Shown piece by piece: positions 1 through 6,697 of a stretch of DNA of 12,442 nt (position 1 is the first letter of the stretch; every line of letters starts with the position of its first letter). A program made the translations under genes and the position numbers. This stretch comes from JAFLCA01 sp041907145. GTDB taxonomy: Bacteria; Bdellovibrionota_C; UBA2361; JAFLCA01. The notes beneath the pieces were generated by a model that was not told where the DNA came from, did no database searches, and saw only the letters and a program-made list of their open reading frames with translations. Location of the stretch: contig JAYRHW010000153.1 of the NCBI GenBank assembly GCA_041907145.1, forward strand, positions 1-12,442. The letters run 5' to 3'.

Positions 1-959
1 AAGGAGGCCCGTTCAGAGTTATCAGAAGTAAATAGCGCTGGGGAACTTGCTTTGACCGCCGTGCGCTCAGGCTCGGCCGCCGGCGCGGGAGCATCAGGCA
101 GCTTAGCCGCCACCATCGGAGCGACAACGGGCTTCTCCATCGCCCGATCTACCGATGCAGTCACTAAAGTCGGCGAAGGAGCCTGCTTGGTAGAAGCTGC
201 AACGAGCCTTAGCTCCAATTCTTTGACTTTTGCCTCGCGGGCTCCGAGCTCGCTCCTCAGTCCGGCAAGCGTCGCTTCATAATCACTAAGGCGCTTCTGC
301 TGAGCTTCACGCTCGGCAGAATATGCGATTTTGCTCTGCTCGAAATCTTGCCTTAGTTTGTCGGTCTGAGAGTTTACTTTGGCAACATCAGCGCTGCAAT
401 CAGCTACTGGGCACTTCATGTTGCTGTACTCCGCCCGCATCTTCTCGACTGAGTCTTCGTAATCGGAGCGATTCTTTTCCTGTACGCGCCGAGCAACTTC
501 TAAATCGAATTTAGCCTTCTCGAGCATCTGCTGGGTAGCAGACACCTGGGCGCTACAATCAACCTGCTGAGGAGCGGGACATTCACTGGGGAAGGCCTCA
601 CGCGGTGCGTTGAAGGCTAGCTGGCGCTCAGAGGCCTCCTGCGTTTTCCCCTGCGAACCGCCCAGCAGATCGCGCTCGGCAAGACCGTCATTCGAGGAGC
701 CGCCCTTGCGGGAGAGGCGATCGACTTGGTGCTGCTTTTCTTCAACTTCGAATTCCAATCCCTGTACACGGCGATTAAGCTGCTCGACGCTGAGCTCAAG
801 CTCGGCAATGTAGTCCACGAGTTGGTTGCCCTGTGCGTCAGTACGAAACGCCCTGCCGTCCGGAAGCCGCCCGCGCGTGGACTCTGCGTCATCCGCAAAG
901 ACAGGGTGACAGCTCAGTGTGAGCGCAAGAAGGAAGACGCAAAGAGCTTGAGTACGCAT
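1..959 (-). CDS. Exported coiled-coil protein, C-terminus beyond window
   Basis: This gene is open from an ATG at 957-959 to the window edge, giving 319 residues without a stop. The protein starts with a Sec signal peptide: MRTQ, a hydrophobic stretch at residues 5-16, then PVFA before DD, so signal peptidase I cleavage after Ala22 is likely. Residues 48-83 have heptad spacing of Leu, Val and Ile with charged flanks, as in a coiled coil. Residues 127-228 hold an internal duplication. Each copy begins Cys-Pro, then Asp-Cys-Ser-Ala (Cys127/Cys135 and Cys183/Cys188), continues with a charged helix and ends Ser-Asp-Tyr-Glu. Residues 229-255 are again helical, and residues 258-305 are rich in Pro, Ala and Val. 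A weak ribosome site (TAGGTG) precedes the start. It lies 123 bp downstream of the KAS III pair on the same strand. I do not recognise a family. A periplasmic or envelope structural role is inferred from export and coiled coils only. Confidence 0.8.
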   Translation of the reverse strand, partial: MRTQALCVFLLALTLSCHPVFADDAESTRGRLPDGRAFRTDAQGNQLVDYIAELELSVEQLNRRVQGLEFEVEEKQHQVDRLSRKGGSSNDGLAERDLLGGSQGKTQEASERQLAFNAPREAFPSECPAPQQVDCSAQVSATQQMLEKAKFDLEVARRVQEKNRSDYEDSVEKMRAEYSNMKCPVADCSADVAKVNSQTDKLRQDFEQSKIAYSAEREAQQKRLSDYEATLAGLRSELGAREAKVKELELRLVAASTKQAPSPTLVTASVDRAMEKPVVAPMVAAKLPDAPAPAAEPERTAVKASSPALFTSDNSERAS

Positions 960-982
960 TTGAACACCTACGGAAAGAGAAA

Positions 983-998
983 CTGGGTAACGACCCAG
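983..998 (-). terminator. Hairpin with T-rich tail before coiled-coil gene
   Basis: CTGGGT and ACCCAG form a perfect 6-bp stem with a 4-base loop. Read on the minus strand the stem is followed by TTTCTCTTT. It lies between the KAS III pair and the coiled-coil gene, 23 bases before that gene's ATG. It could end the KAS III transcript, or act as an attenuator if the coiled-coil gene is read through. The stem is short, so this is a moderate call. Confidence 0.4.
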
Positions 999-1041
999 AC
1001 GAAATTAACTTATGCGTGATAAGCCGAGCAAGCAAAATACT

Positions 1042-1060
1042 AGGAAGATAGCTGCTTCCT
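1042..1060 (-). terminator. Weak hairpin downstream of the KAS III pair
   Basis: AGGAAG and CTTCCT pair with a 7-base loop, 22 bases beyond the stop codon of the downstream KAS III gene. On the minus strand it is followed by AGTATTTTG, only a poor T-tract. Together with the hairpin at 983-998 it may end the KAS III transcript, but it could be a chance dyad. Confidence 0.25.
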
Positions 1061-1082
1061 GGGCGGCACGCGAAAGAGAGGA

Positions 1083-2066
1083 CTACTGGGCTTGGAGCAA
1101 GGCTGAGCCCCAACTAAGGCCCGCGCCAACAACAGCCACGGCGATATACTGGCCCTTCTGTATTTGATCCCAATGCATAGCGAGGGTCGCTGGGGCCCCG
1201 GCTCCAGCCTGGTTGCCGATGGAGGTCACGTTATGCCAGTGGTTGCTCGGAGGAATACCTCGATTATTGGTAATCTGTTCGAGCATGGTGCGATTTGCCT
1301 GATGGCCGATGAAAATATCGCGGTTCCAGTCCAGTGGATAACTCTCTTCCAGGCGACGAACGAGGCGCACGGTCTGGCGCACCGAGAAATCGCGGACAGC
1401 GCGTCCGTCTTGGTGGAAGTGCCCATAGGTATCAACGACGACAGACTGGCAGCGCATCGGATCGGCCGCGAAGCTGGAATCAATTACCTTGAGCTTGCCC
1501 TCATGCTTGCCCGAGACCACCCAGGCCGCCGCGCCATCGCCCCAAATCGCTCCATCCGAGCGATCGTTGTAGTTAACTTTCTGAGTCAATGCCGCCGTCG
1601 AAACGCAGAGTACGTACTCCGGCAAGCGCTCGGGCTTCATGCTGTTCAAATAGTCGATGTGCAAGGCAAAGGCCGGACAGGCTGTGAAGACATCATACGC
1701 CGGCGCCATGATACCGAGACCCTTGGCAATTCGTTGCGCTTCGGCCGGAGCCATCTGCGAGGGAGTACAGCAGTTGCAAATAACCATGCCAACCTGCTCC
1801 GGGCTGATGCCGGCGGATTGCAGCGCCATTTGCGCGGCCTTAATTCCCATATCCGTGGGCGTAGCCGAGGCTACCGCAATTGCCTCTCGAGGATCTTGAT
1901 TTCGGGTTTGCTTGATATAGTCCAAGGGGAGCGTCGTAAGGCGGGTCAGGATGCCGATCTTTTCTTCGATCCACTGCGCGGTGGTGCCGACATCCAAAGC
2001 CTCGAGAAACTTATTGTCGATCTGAGTGGTGGGATGATTGAATCCCATTCCTAATATATGTAACAC
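1083..2066 (-). CDS. KAS III-family beta-ketoacyl synthase, full catalytic triad
   Basis: This 327-residue thiolase-fold protein belongs to the KAS III (FabH/OleA/PqsC-like) family. Such enzymes load an acyl group on an active-site Cys and condense it with a malonyl- or acyl-thioester. The triad is visible: Cys130 in DVFTACPAFALH, His255 in IFIGHQAN and Asn285 in SIGNQAGAGAP. The glycine-rich C-terminus (VVGAGLSWGSALL) is also typical. The start is GTG, fixed by a near-perfect AGGAGG 7 bases upstream. The gene begins 32 bp after the stop of a paralogue with a degraded active site, so the two are probably co-transcribed and may form a heterodimer. It is too divergent from housekeeping FabH to assign that role with confidence, and there is no ACP, FabD or FabG next to it. 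Substrate is unknown: a fatty acyl, alkylquinolone-like or other specialised condensation is possible. Confidence 0.9.
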   Translation of the reverse strand: MLHILGMGFNHPTTQIDNKFLEALDVGTTAQWIEEKIGILTRLTTLPLDYIKQTRNQDPREAIAVASATPTDMGIKAAQMALQSAGISPEQVGMVICNCCTPSQMAPAEAQRIAKGLGIMAPAYDVFTACPAFALHIDYLNSMKPERLPEYVLCVSTAALTQKVNYNDRSDGAIWGDGAAAWVVSGKHEGKLKVIDSSFAADPMRCQSVVVDTYGHFHQDGRAVRDFSVRQTVRLVRRLEESYPLDWNRDIFIGHQANRTMLEQITNNRGIPPSNHWHNVTSIGNQAGAGAPATLAMHWDQIQKGQYIAVAVVGAGLSWGSALLQAQ

Positions 2067-2098
2067 GTTCGTTCCTCCTTCCGGTCGCTCGCCAACGC

Positions 2099-3079
2099 TT
2101 ACGCCGTCAGATAGACATAGCCAAAACTAAATCCGCAGCCAGCTGTGACTGCAACAATCTTGTCGCCCGCGCGCATAGTGTTCCAATGATCGGCCAGCAC
2201 GCTTGCCGGCATGGATCCGAAACTATAGCCGCGCTTTTCAACGGTACTGAACACTCCTTCCGGTCTAAGCGAGTGCCGCTGTACACCCTCCTGCACCGAG
2301 CGCTGAGAAAACTGCTCGGGTATGACGCCAATGTGCGACAACTTCAATTTATTCGTGTCGACTGCGCGCATCAGCATCTCATCTCCCTTGGGCTCAACGT
2401 ACTCGGCCAGGAATTCAGTGCGCATCGAAAAATGCCCCAAGGTCTCAAACACGGCGGCATCGGAGACCGCCGGATTGACTGAAGCATACGCGTCACGAAT
2501 TACTATCGAACTTTCCTTGCGCGAGGACAAAACGACTGCCGCCCCAGCATCACCGCCATACCAACCTTCCTTCCCGTCTCGGTAATTGATACGCGTCGTG
2601 GGAGTATTGGAATAAACGCATAGGACGTACTCAGGCAGGGCCTGATCCCGCCAACCAAGCAAAGTCTCGACATGCAGAGCAAACGAGCTGCAGTTACCGG
2701 TTACGTCATAAGCGGGACATCTCAGGTTAAGCCTGTTGGCTACACGCTGCCCCTCAGAGGGCGTGGTTTCGATTGGGGTGCTCGACTCCCCTATGACCAA
2801 TCCTATAGCTTCCGGGCTAATTCCAGCGCGTTCTATGGCCTGTAGAGCTGCCTGGTACCCCAACTCAGAAGCGGCGATCTGGGTAGCCTTAGGGGCGGAC
2901 CAAACCTCGGCATTCCCGGTTTCACGCAGATAGCCTAGGTCCAGCACGGTTCCTCGGCTAATTATCCCGGTCTCTTGCTGCACCTGGTCAGCCGAGAAGC
3001 CCCTACCAAGCTCCTCCAGAAGCGTATTGCTGATGGTATTAGCGGGGTAGGCTGACCCAGCGCCCAGAAGATAGAGCAC
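2099..3079 (-). CDS. KAS III-like paralogue with altered triad (Cys, Glu, Tyr)
   Basis: This 326-residue protein aligns without gaps over almost its full length to the downstream KAS III protein, at about 32% identity by hand count. Shared blocks include GISPE, PAYDV, FALH, PEYVLCV, GHF and the Gly-rich C-terminus. Cys130 is kept (TGNCSSFALH). The expected His255 is Glu (codon 2315-2317) and the expected Asn285 is Tyr (codon 2225-2227). Identity is about 40% over residues 1-180 but about 21% beyond, where His and Asn lie. The start is GTG with GAGG 5 bases upstream. It is first in a two-gene operon, divergent from the SURF1 gene. Without His and Asn, normal decarboxylative condensation is not expected. 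The protein may be a structural or acyl-transfer partner of its neighbour, as PqsB is to PqsC, or an acyltransferase in its own right. The family call is firm; the role is inference. Confidence 0.88.
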   Translation of the reverse strand: MLYLLGAGSAYPANTISNTLLEELGRGFSADQVQQETGIISRGTVLDLGYLRETGNAEVWSAPKATQIAASELGYQAALQAIERAGISPEAIGLVIGESSTPIETTPSEGQRVANRLNLRCPAYDVTGNCSSFALHVETLLGWRDQALPEYVLCVYSNTPTTRINYRDGKEGWYGGDAGAAVVLSSRKESSIVIRDAYASVNPAVSDAAVFETLGHFSMRTEFLAEYVEPKGDEMLMRAVDTNKLKLSHIGVIPEQFSQRSVQEGVQRHSLRPEGVFSTVEKRGYSFGSMPASVLADHWNTMRAGDKIVAVTAGCGFSFGYVYLTA

Positions 3080-3105
3080 GATTACCTCGGGAAATTGCGA
3101 ATACG

Positions 3106-3120
3106 GTCATTTTAATTGAC
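3106..3120. promoter_or_regulatory. Imperfect palindrome in leader of KAS III operon
   Basis: The 15 bases starting GTCA and ending TGAC are a near-palindrome (4-bp arms plus inner TT/AA). They lie 27-41 bases upstream of the GTG of the first KAS III gene, just inside the likely transcript start. This is a plausible repressor site, but no regulator gene is nearby to support it. Confidence 0.25.
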
Positions 3121-3125
3121 TTCAC

Positions 3126-3154
3126 AGAGTACCCTGATTCCGATTGGTTATCAA
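3126..3154 (-). promoter_or_regulatory. Candidate sigma-70 promoter for the KAS III operon
   Basis: On the minus strand TTGATA (3149-3154) and TACTCT (3126-3131) are separated by 17 bases. The -35 box is good and the -10 box is poor. It would give a leader of about 40 bases. The -35 box overlaps the dyad at 3144-3159, which would suit an operator. Confidence 0.3.
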
Positions 3155-3159
3155 ACCAA
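3144..3159. promoter_or_regulatory. Perfect 6-4-6 inverted repeat, candidate operator
   Basis: TTGGTT and AACCAA are perfect inverted arms around a 4-base spacer. The site sits midway between the divergent KAS III and SURF1 genes and overlaps the candidate -35 box of the former. It has the size of a dimeric regulator site. It was seen directly; the function is inferred. Confidence 0.35.
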
Positions 3160-3168
3160 GGGCCGTGT

Positions 3169-3197
3169 TTGTGAATTGGTGTTCACTTCGCTATGCT
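3169..3197 (+). promoter_or_regulatory. Candidate sigma-70 promoter for the SURF1 gene
   Basis: TTGTGA (3169-3174) and TATGCT (3192-3197) are spaced by 17 bases, each 4/6 to consensus. Transcription would start near 3204, about 38 bases before the ATG at 3242. A dyad GTGAA-N6-TTCAC (3171-3186) lies inside the promoter spacer and could be an operator. Confidence 0.35.
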
Positions 3198-3241
3198 GGC
3201 TTAACCTATTAAAACAATAACGTTTATTGCCCGGGTCGCCA

Positions 3242-4096
3242 ATGCGCTTGCGCTTCTCCTGGAAAGTCACCGTAGTCTGCGGGCTTTTAGCCCTAGGAAT
3301 GCTGCGCATGGCCTGGTGGCAGTGGGAGCGTCATCTTTGGAAGTTAGGCCTGATAGCTGATCTGCGCGGCCGATTGGAACTGCCAATTTCAGACCTCGGC
3401 ACTCTGGCGGCAGAAGCTCCCGCCGCCTGGGACGATAAGATTTTTCGACGGGTGAAGGTTTCTGGAACCTATGACTTTTCCCATGAAATGCTGCTCAGAA
3501 ATCGCAAGCTCGGTAAGAGTATGGGATTCCACGTCATCACACCGCTCAGGATCGATGGAGGCTCTAACTATATTCTAGTCGACCGCGGATATATTCCGCA
3601 GACTAAGGCTGGGACCAGTGACCGAGAAGCATTTCAGAACCCCGAGCATGTCCAGTTCACGGGTCTTATCAAGGAATCATCTAGCAGAAAATTCCTGGCT
3701 CCAGCAGATCCGGAGTCTGGCTCAGGTCACCCCTGGGTCGAGCGCTGGTTACGGGTGGACATTCCCGCCATTCAGAGACAGCTCCCTTACCAAGTACTGC
3801 CTGTTTTCTTGGAAATCGTAGAAACAAATGATACCAAGGCTGTAGAGCAAAGTATCGTTGACGAAAAAAATTCCGGGCGCGATGAAATGTTTCTGCTTGG
3901 TGCTGACACCACGCTTGGGAGCTTAGAGTCCGAGGACGTCGCGCAGGGCAAGTACCCAGTCCCAGTGTTTGATACGGTGCTGCCTCCTGGCAGACATTTG
4001 GGCTACGTCTTCGAGTGGAGCTTTATGGCACTTATGACGATGCTGGTCGGACTGATCCTACAACTGAGACGTCCACGAGCAGTGGCTACGGCCTGA
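3242..4096 (+). CDS. surf1: SURF1-family cytochrome c oxidase assembly protein
   Basis: SURF1/Shy1 proteins help assemble haem-copper cytochrome oxidase, in bacteria probably by delivering haem a to subunit I. This 284-residue protein has the family plan: an N-terminal membrane helix (about residues 7-24) ending in the typical AWWQWERHLWK block, and a periplasmic beta-rich domain with VSGTYD, LLRNR, GFHVITPLR and LVDRGYIP. It ends with a second membrane helix introduced by RHLGYVFEWSFMAL. Both hallmark ends are intact. I chose ATG 3242. An in-frame TTG at 3227 adds five residues, and neither start has a clear ribosome site. The length is near normal, slightly long because of an insert before the second helix. 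No cox genes are visible beside it, so it is an orphan here. It is divergent from the KAS III pair and convergent with the Thr-Pro protein, 26 bp from that stop. Confidence 0.9.
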   Translation: MRLRFSWKVTVVCGLLALGMLRMAWWQWERHLWKLGLIADLRGRLELPISDLGTLAAEAPAAWDDKIFRRVKVSGTYDFSHEMLLRNRKLGKSMGFHVITPLRIDGGSNYILVDRGYIPQTKAGTSDREAFQNPEHVQFTGLIKESSSRKFLAPADPESGSGHPWVERWLRVDIPAIQRQLPYQVLPVFLEIVETNDTKAVEQSIVDEKNSGRDEMFLLGADTTLGSLESEDVAQGKYPVPVFDTVLPPGRHLGYVFEWSFMALMTMLVGLILQLRRPRAVATA

Positions 4097-4122
4097 TGCC
4101 TTAAACAACCCTGCACTCGACT

Positions 4123-6399
4123 CTACGAGCAGCTGGTGTTCGTTGTCGGTAGTGTCTTCAACTCGGCGATGTTGTGATCATGCAAGGTGCGAGCACGCTT
4201 CGTTATGGACTCGGCCTGCTTCTTACCGCCCCGAGACTTAATTTTCGAAGCCATAGTATTCGCCAAATTTCGCAGATCGTTTGACTTGCTTGCGAACGAG
4301 TCAATCGTCGATTGCAGACTAACCGTTATGCAGGTCTGCGCCTGGTCGCACTCGGTGACAAAGCTCGGGATCGTCCACACCGCCGTCCAGGATACCACGT
4401 ACAAGCTCTTAGCGGAGCCGATGTACTTGTCAGCTTCCTTTTTGGTCAACCGCTTGGCCTTCAGCGCGCTCTTGGCTTCGCGCACCACGAGGTCGCGCTG
4501 CTCGAGGGAGCGGCCGTCCAATTGAGCCAGGAGCGTACGATTATCCTTCGATACGCATGCCACCGGCGTCTGCGTGGAGCTCGGCATCGGTGTCGGCGTT
4601 ACCGTTGGCGTATCTGTCGGAGTATTCGTAGGCGTAGCGGTCGGAGTACTAGTCGGAGTATTTGTCGGCGTATCCGTAGGACTGCTGGTCGGAGTCGCGG
4701 ACGGGCTATGCGTCGGGGTCCAGGTCGGCGTAGCCGTTGGTGTATCCGTCGGAGTATTTGACGGAGTTAGAGTCGGCGTAGCCGTGGGGCTGCGCGTTGG
4801 TGTCCAGGTCGAAGTGGCTGTCGGTGTGCTTGTCGGTGAGGACGTCGGGGTCACTGTCGGCGTTCTCGTCGGAGTATTGCTCGGAGTCACCGTGGACGTA
4901 CTCGTAGGCGTTGCCGTCCTGGTGGCCGTTGGCGTTGGGCTGCTTGTAGGCGTCCACGTTGGTGTAAACGTAGGCGGCGTTGTAGCCGTAGCGCTCGGCG
5001 TCGGCGTTGGGGTATTTGTCGGCGTCAATGTCGGCGTAATTGTCGGGGTAGAGGTCGGCGTTCTCGTCGGGGTCGGAGTACGCGTCGGTGACGGTGATGG
5101 AGTATGAGTAGCCGTCGGGGTTGGTGTCCAGGTCGGAGTACTTGTTGAAGTTACCGTCGGAGTCGGACTCGGAGTCAAGGTCGGCGTACGTGTTGGCGTG
5201 GTGGTCACGGTAGCCGTTGGCGTCAACGTCGAGGTTGGCGTGGGCGAGGCCGTCGCTGTCACCGTAGGCGTGACCGTAGGAGTCAAAGTTGCCGTAGCTG
5301 TCGGGGTCACCGTCGGCGTTGGGGTTCCAGTTCTGGTGGGAGTCGGCGTTCCTGTCGGCGTGCGTGTTGGAGTAAAGGTCGGCGTCTTCGTTGGAAACGG
5401 CGTCGGAGTTACGGTTGGCGTTCTTGTTGGAGTACGCGTCGGAGTTATAGTCGGGGTGGGAGTTCTCGACGGAGTAGGCGTCGGAGTCCTGGTCGGCGTT
5501 ACCGTCGGCGTAGGACTTGGAGTGGGGGTTGGCGTTGGACAGAAGAATGCGCCCATTTGCGGATTCCAAACCGCACAGCCAGTCTTTAGCAGATCGACAA
5601 TCAAATCAACGGAGTCAAACTGTCCACCATCTACCGTCATTCTGATAGCGCCGATGTGGGAGAAATCAACGGGCCCGTTCGGTGCATTCTGCGGAAGATT
5701 CATCTCGGAGAAAAGTAAGCCCTTCCAGCCCAGGGGATACATTGGGCAGCGTCCATAGGTCTGATTGAGTAAAATCGATCCCGTGGCGGTCCGGTTGGGA
5801 TTCAGGGCATCCGTGACGGTGAATTGAATCGTGACGTCGGCTGAAGCCGCGGGGTTATCGAATCGAAGGATACGGACCAAAAATCCATCTCCGCTATTCG
5901 GATCTCCCAGGGGCACTCCCTGCCCATTGCCAAGTCCGGAAGCATTGAAGTTCGCGGGATCGGTGTCACCATCCCAAGTTACGCTAGTCTCACCCCAGCT
6001 TAAGGCGTTAGCTGAGTGGTCGTACGCCGTATAGCTCTCGTTGCCGACTTGGCAATCGAGATCGGCGGTCACAGAGTGAGTTGAAGATTCAATCGATGAA
6101 CCAATAGTAAGATTAGCCGACAACGCTCGGCGGCCCCCAATAATGCCCGAGCTGACCGCGCTACAAACGGCAGGCGGATAGAGAATGCGCTTTGGACCGT
6201 TGCCTGCTCCGTTATCGGTATCAGTATCTGAAACTAAGCTGACCGCACCAGGACAATTGATCGCGGAATTTTCGAAATCATCGATAGTCGTGTCGGATAG
6301 TGCGACATTGGGCCACAGTGTTAGAACCACCGATGCGCAGGTAGCGAGAGATGCACGAGTGATGAACCTGCCAAGGTATGGAGTAAAAGTTGCGCGCAT
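4123..6399 (-). CDS. Large exported protein with Thr-Pro-rich linker
   Basis: This 758-residue protein has four parts. Residues 1-35 are a Sec signal peptide, with likely cleavage after ALS. Residues 36-287 begin TTIDDFEN and end with beta-strands (HIGAIRMTVDGGQFDSVDLI). That pattern recalls jelly-roll, galactose-binding-like domains, and it contains six cysteines. Residues 288-612 are almost pure Thr-Pro-Thr-X repeats. Residues 613-758 are mostly helical and Lys-rich, with Cys615, Cys684, Cys690 and Cys757. Even numbers of cysteines in both end domains fit disulfides outside the cytoplasm. The Thr-Pro segment is probably an extended, possibly glycosylated spacer. There is no sortase, PEP-CTERM or lipobox signal. 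The start is ATG with a weak GGGAA upstream. Neighbours do not explain it. Envelope or surface location is inferred; I know of no function for the tail domain. Confidence 0.85.
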   Translation of the reverse strand: MRATFTPYLGRFITRASLATCASVVLTLWPNVALSDTTIDDFENSAINCPGAVSLVSDTDTDNGAGNGPKRILYPPAVCSAVSSGIIGGRRALSANLTIGSSIESSTHSVTADLDCQVGNESYTAYDHSANALSWGETSVTWDGDTDPANFNASGLGNGQGVPLGDPNSGDGFLVRILRFDNPAASADVTIQFTVTDALNPNRTATGSILLNQTYGRCPMYPLGWKGLLFSEMNLPQNAPNGPVDFSHIGAIRMTVDGGQFDSVDLIVDLLKTGCAVWNPQMGAFFCPTPTPTPSPTPTVTPTRTPTPTPSRTPTPTITPTRTPTRTPTVTPTPFPTKTPTFTPTRTPTGTPTPTRTGTPTPTVTPTATATLTPTVTPTVTATASPTPTSTLTPTATVTTTPTRTPTLTPSPTPTVTSTSTPTWTPTPTATHTPSPSPTRTPTPTRTPTSTPTITPTLTPTNTPTPTPSATATTPPTFTPTWTPTSSPTPTATRTATPTSTSTVTPSNTPTRTPTVTPTSSPTSTPTATSTWTPTRSPTATPTLTPSNTPTDTPTATPTWTPTHSPSATPTSSPTDTPTNTPTSTPTATPTNTPTDTPTVTPTPMPSSTQTPVACVSKDNRTLLAQLDGRSLEQRDLVVREAKSALKAKRLTKKEADKYIGSAKSLYVVSWTAVWTIPSFVTECDQAQTCITVSLQSTIDSFASKSNDLRNLANTMASKIKSRGGKKQAESITKRARTLHDHNIAELKTLPTTNTSCS
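4564..5538. repeat. Thr-Pro coding minisatellite, 12-base quasi-period
   Basis: This 975-bp block encodes residues 288-612 of the Thr-Pro protein. On the plus strand it reads as endless variants of GTCGGCGTA / GTCGGAGTA, with a period of 6 or 12 bases (Thr-X or Thr-Pro-Thr-X). Units are diverged at third positions and in the X residue (Arg, Ala, Val, Ser, Asn, Trp), so it is an old rather than freshly expanded array. It leaves long open frames in other phases: Val-Gly-rich on the plus strand and Asp/Tyr/Asn-rich on the minus strand. I regard these as by-products. The array is prone to length change by slippage or recombination, and to assembly error. Confidence 0.9.
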
Positions 6400-6697
6400 G
6401 CTTAGTTCCCGTTCTTCCGCGTTTAGTCCAGGCCTTTCCCGTGATTCGCTTTGAAAAAACGAATACTTAAATCAGATGTCCCTGTAGTAGGCTTCGACTC
6501 AGCTTTCTTGATCGGCCAAGCGCTAGAAAATCCTAAGTAAAATTCTTATTTTTTCCTGAAACCGTCTAAAACCGCCCGTTGTGCACCTCAGGAGTGCTTA
6601 ATCGGGAACCCTTCCCTCAAACAGAAGCATTTTACCTCCTGCCCCGGATACGGGGTTATCGAGCCTAGATGTTAGCTCGAGGTTGTAGTGAGGTTTT
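6400..6697. other. Intergenic region between divergent exported-protein genes
   Basis: These 298 bases separate the Thr-Pro protein (minus) from the small exported protein (plus). Both genes must start transcription here, but I could not find a convincing -35/-10 pair for either. The middle is AT-rich (about 6530-6560), and the right end carries two hairpins in the leader of the plus-strand gene. No additional gene is visible. Confidence 0.6.
6642..6680 (+). promoter_or_regulatory. Two hairpins in 5' leader of small exported protein
   Basis: CCCCG-GATA-CGGGG (6642-6655) is a compact GC-rich stem with a 4-base loop. TCGAGC and GCTCGA (6659-6664, 6675-6680) form a second 6-bp stem around a 10-base loop. 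The ribosome site TGAGGT (6689-6694) follows 8 bases later and the ATG is at 6698. The hairpins may stabilise the mRNA or tune translation. There is no T-tract, so they are not simple terminators. Confidence 0.35.

Noticed and set aside
903..959. Lipoprotein signal (Cys17) in the coiled-coil protein
   Set aside because: The residues before Cys17 are Thr-Leu-Ser, lacking Leu at -3, while PVFA before DD gives a good signal peptidase I site.
1164..2054. Plus-strand open frame of 296 residues
   Set aside because: It is antisense to a KAS III gene with a complete triad, and the sequence has no recognisable motif.
3170..3186. CRP/FNR-type site before SURF1
   Set aside because: TGTGA is followed by TCAC after 8 bases rather than the 6 needed, and the FNR half-sites are absent. 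It is kept only as an unassigned dyad.
4564..5538. Possible CRISPR array
   Set aside because: The unit is 6-12 bases with no unique spacers, and it is an in-frame coding repeat.
4706..5569. Minus-strand frame of 287 residues rich in Asp, Asn and Tyr, superficially like calcium-binding repeats
   Set aside because: It is a shifted reading of the same array, with no independent start region or conserved domain.
4574..5758. Plus-strand open frames of 177 and 186 residues made of Val-Gly-Val-like repeats, resembling elastin-like proteins
   Set aside because: They are the reverse complement of the Thr-Pro codons. They have no ribosome site, signal or non-repeat domain, and the minus frame carries real flanking domains and a signal peptide.
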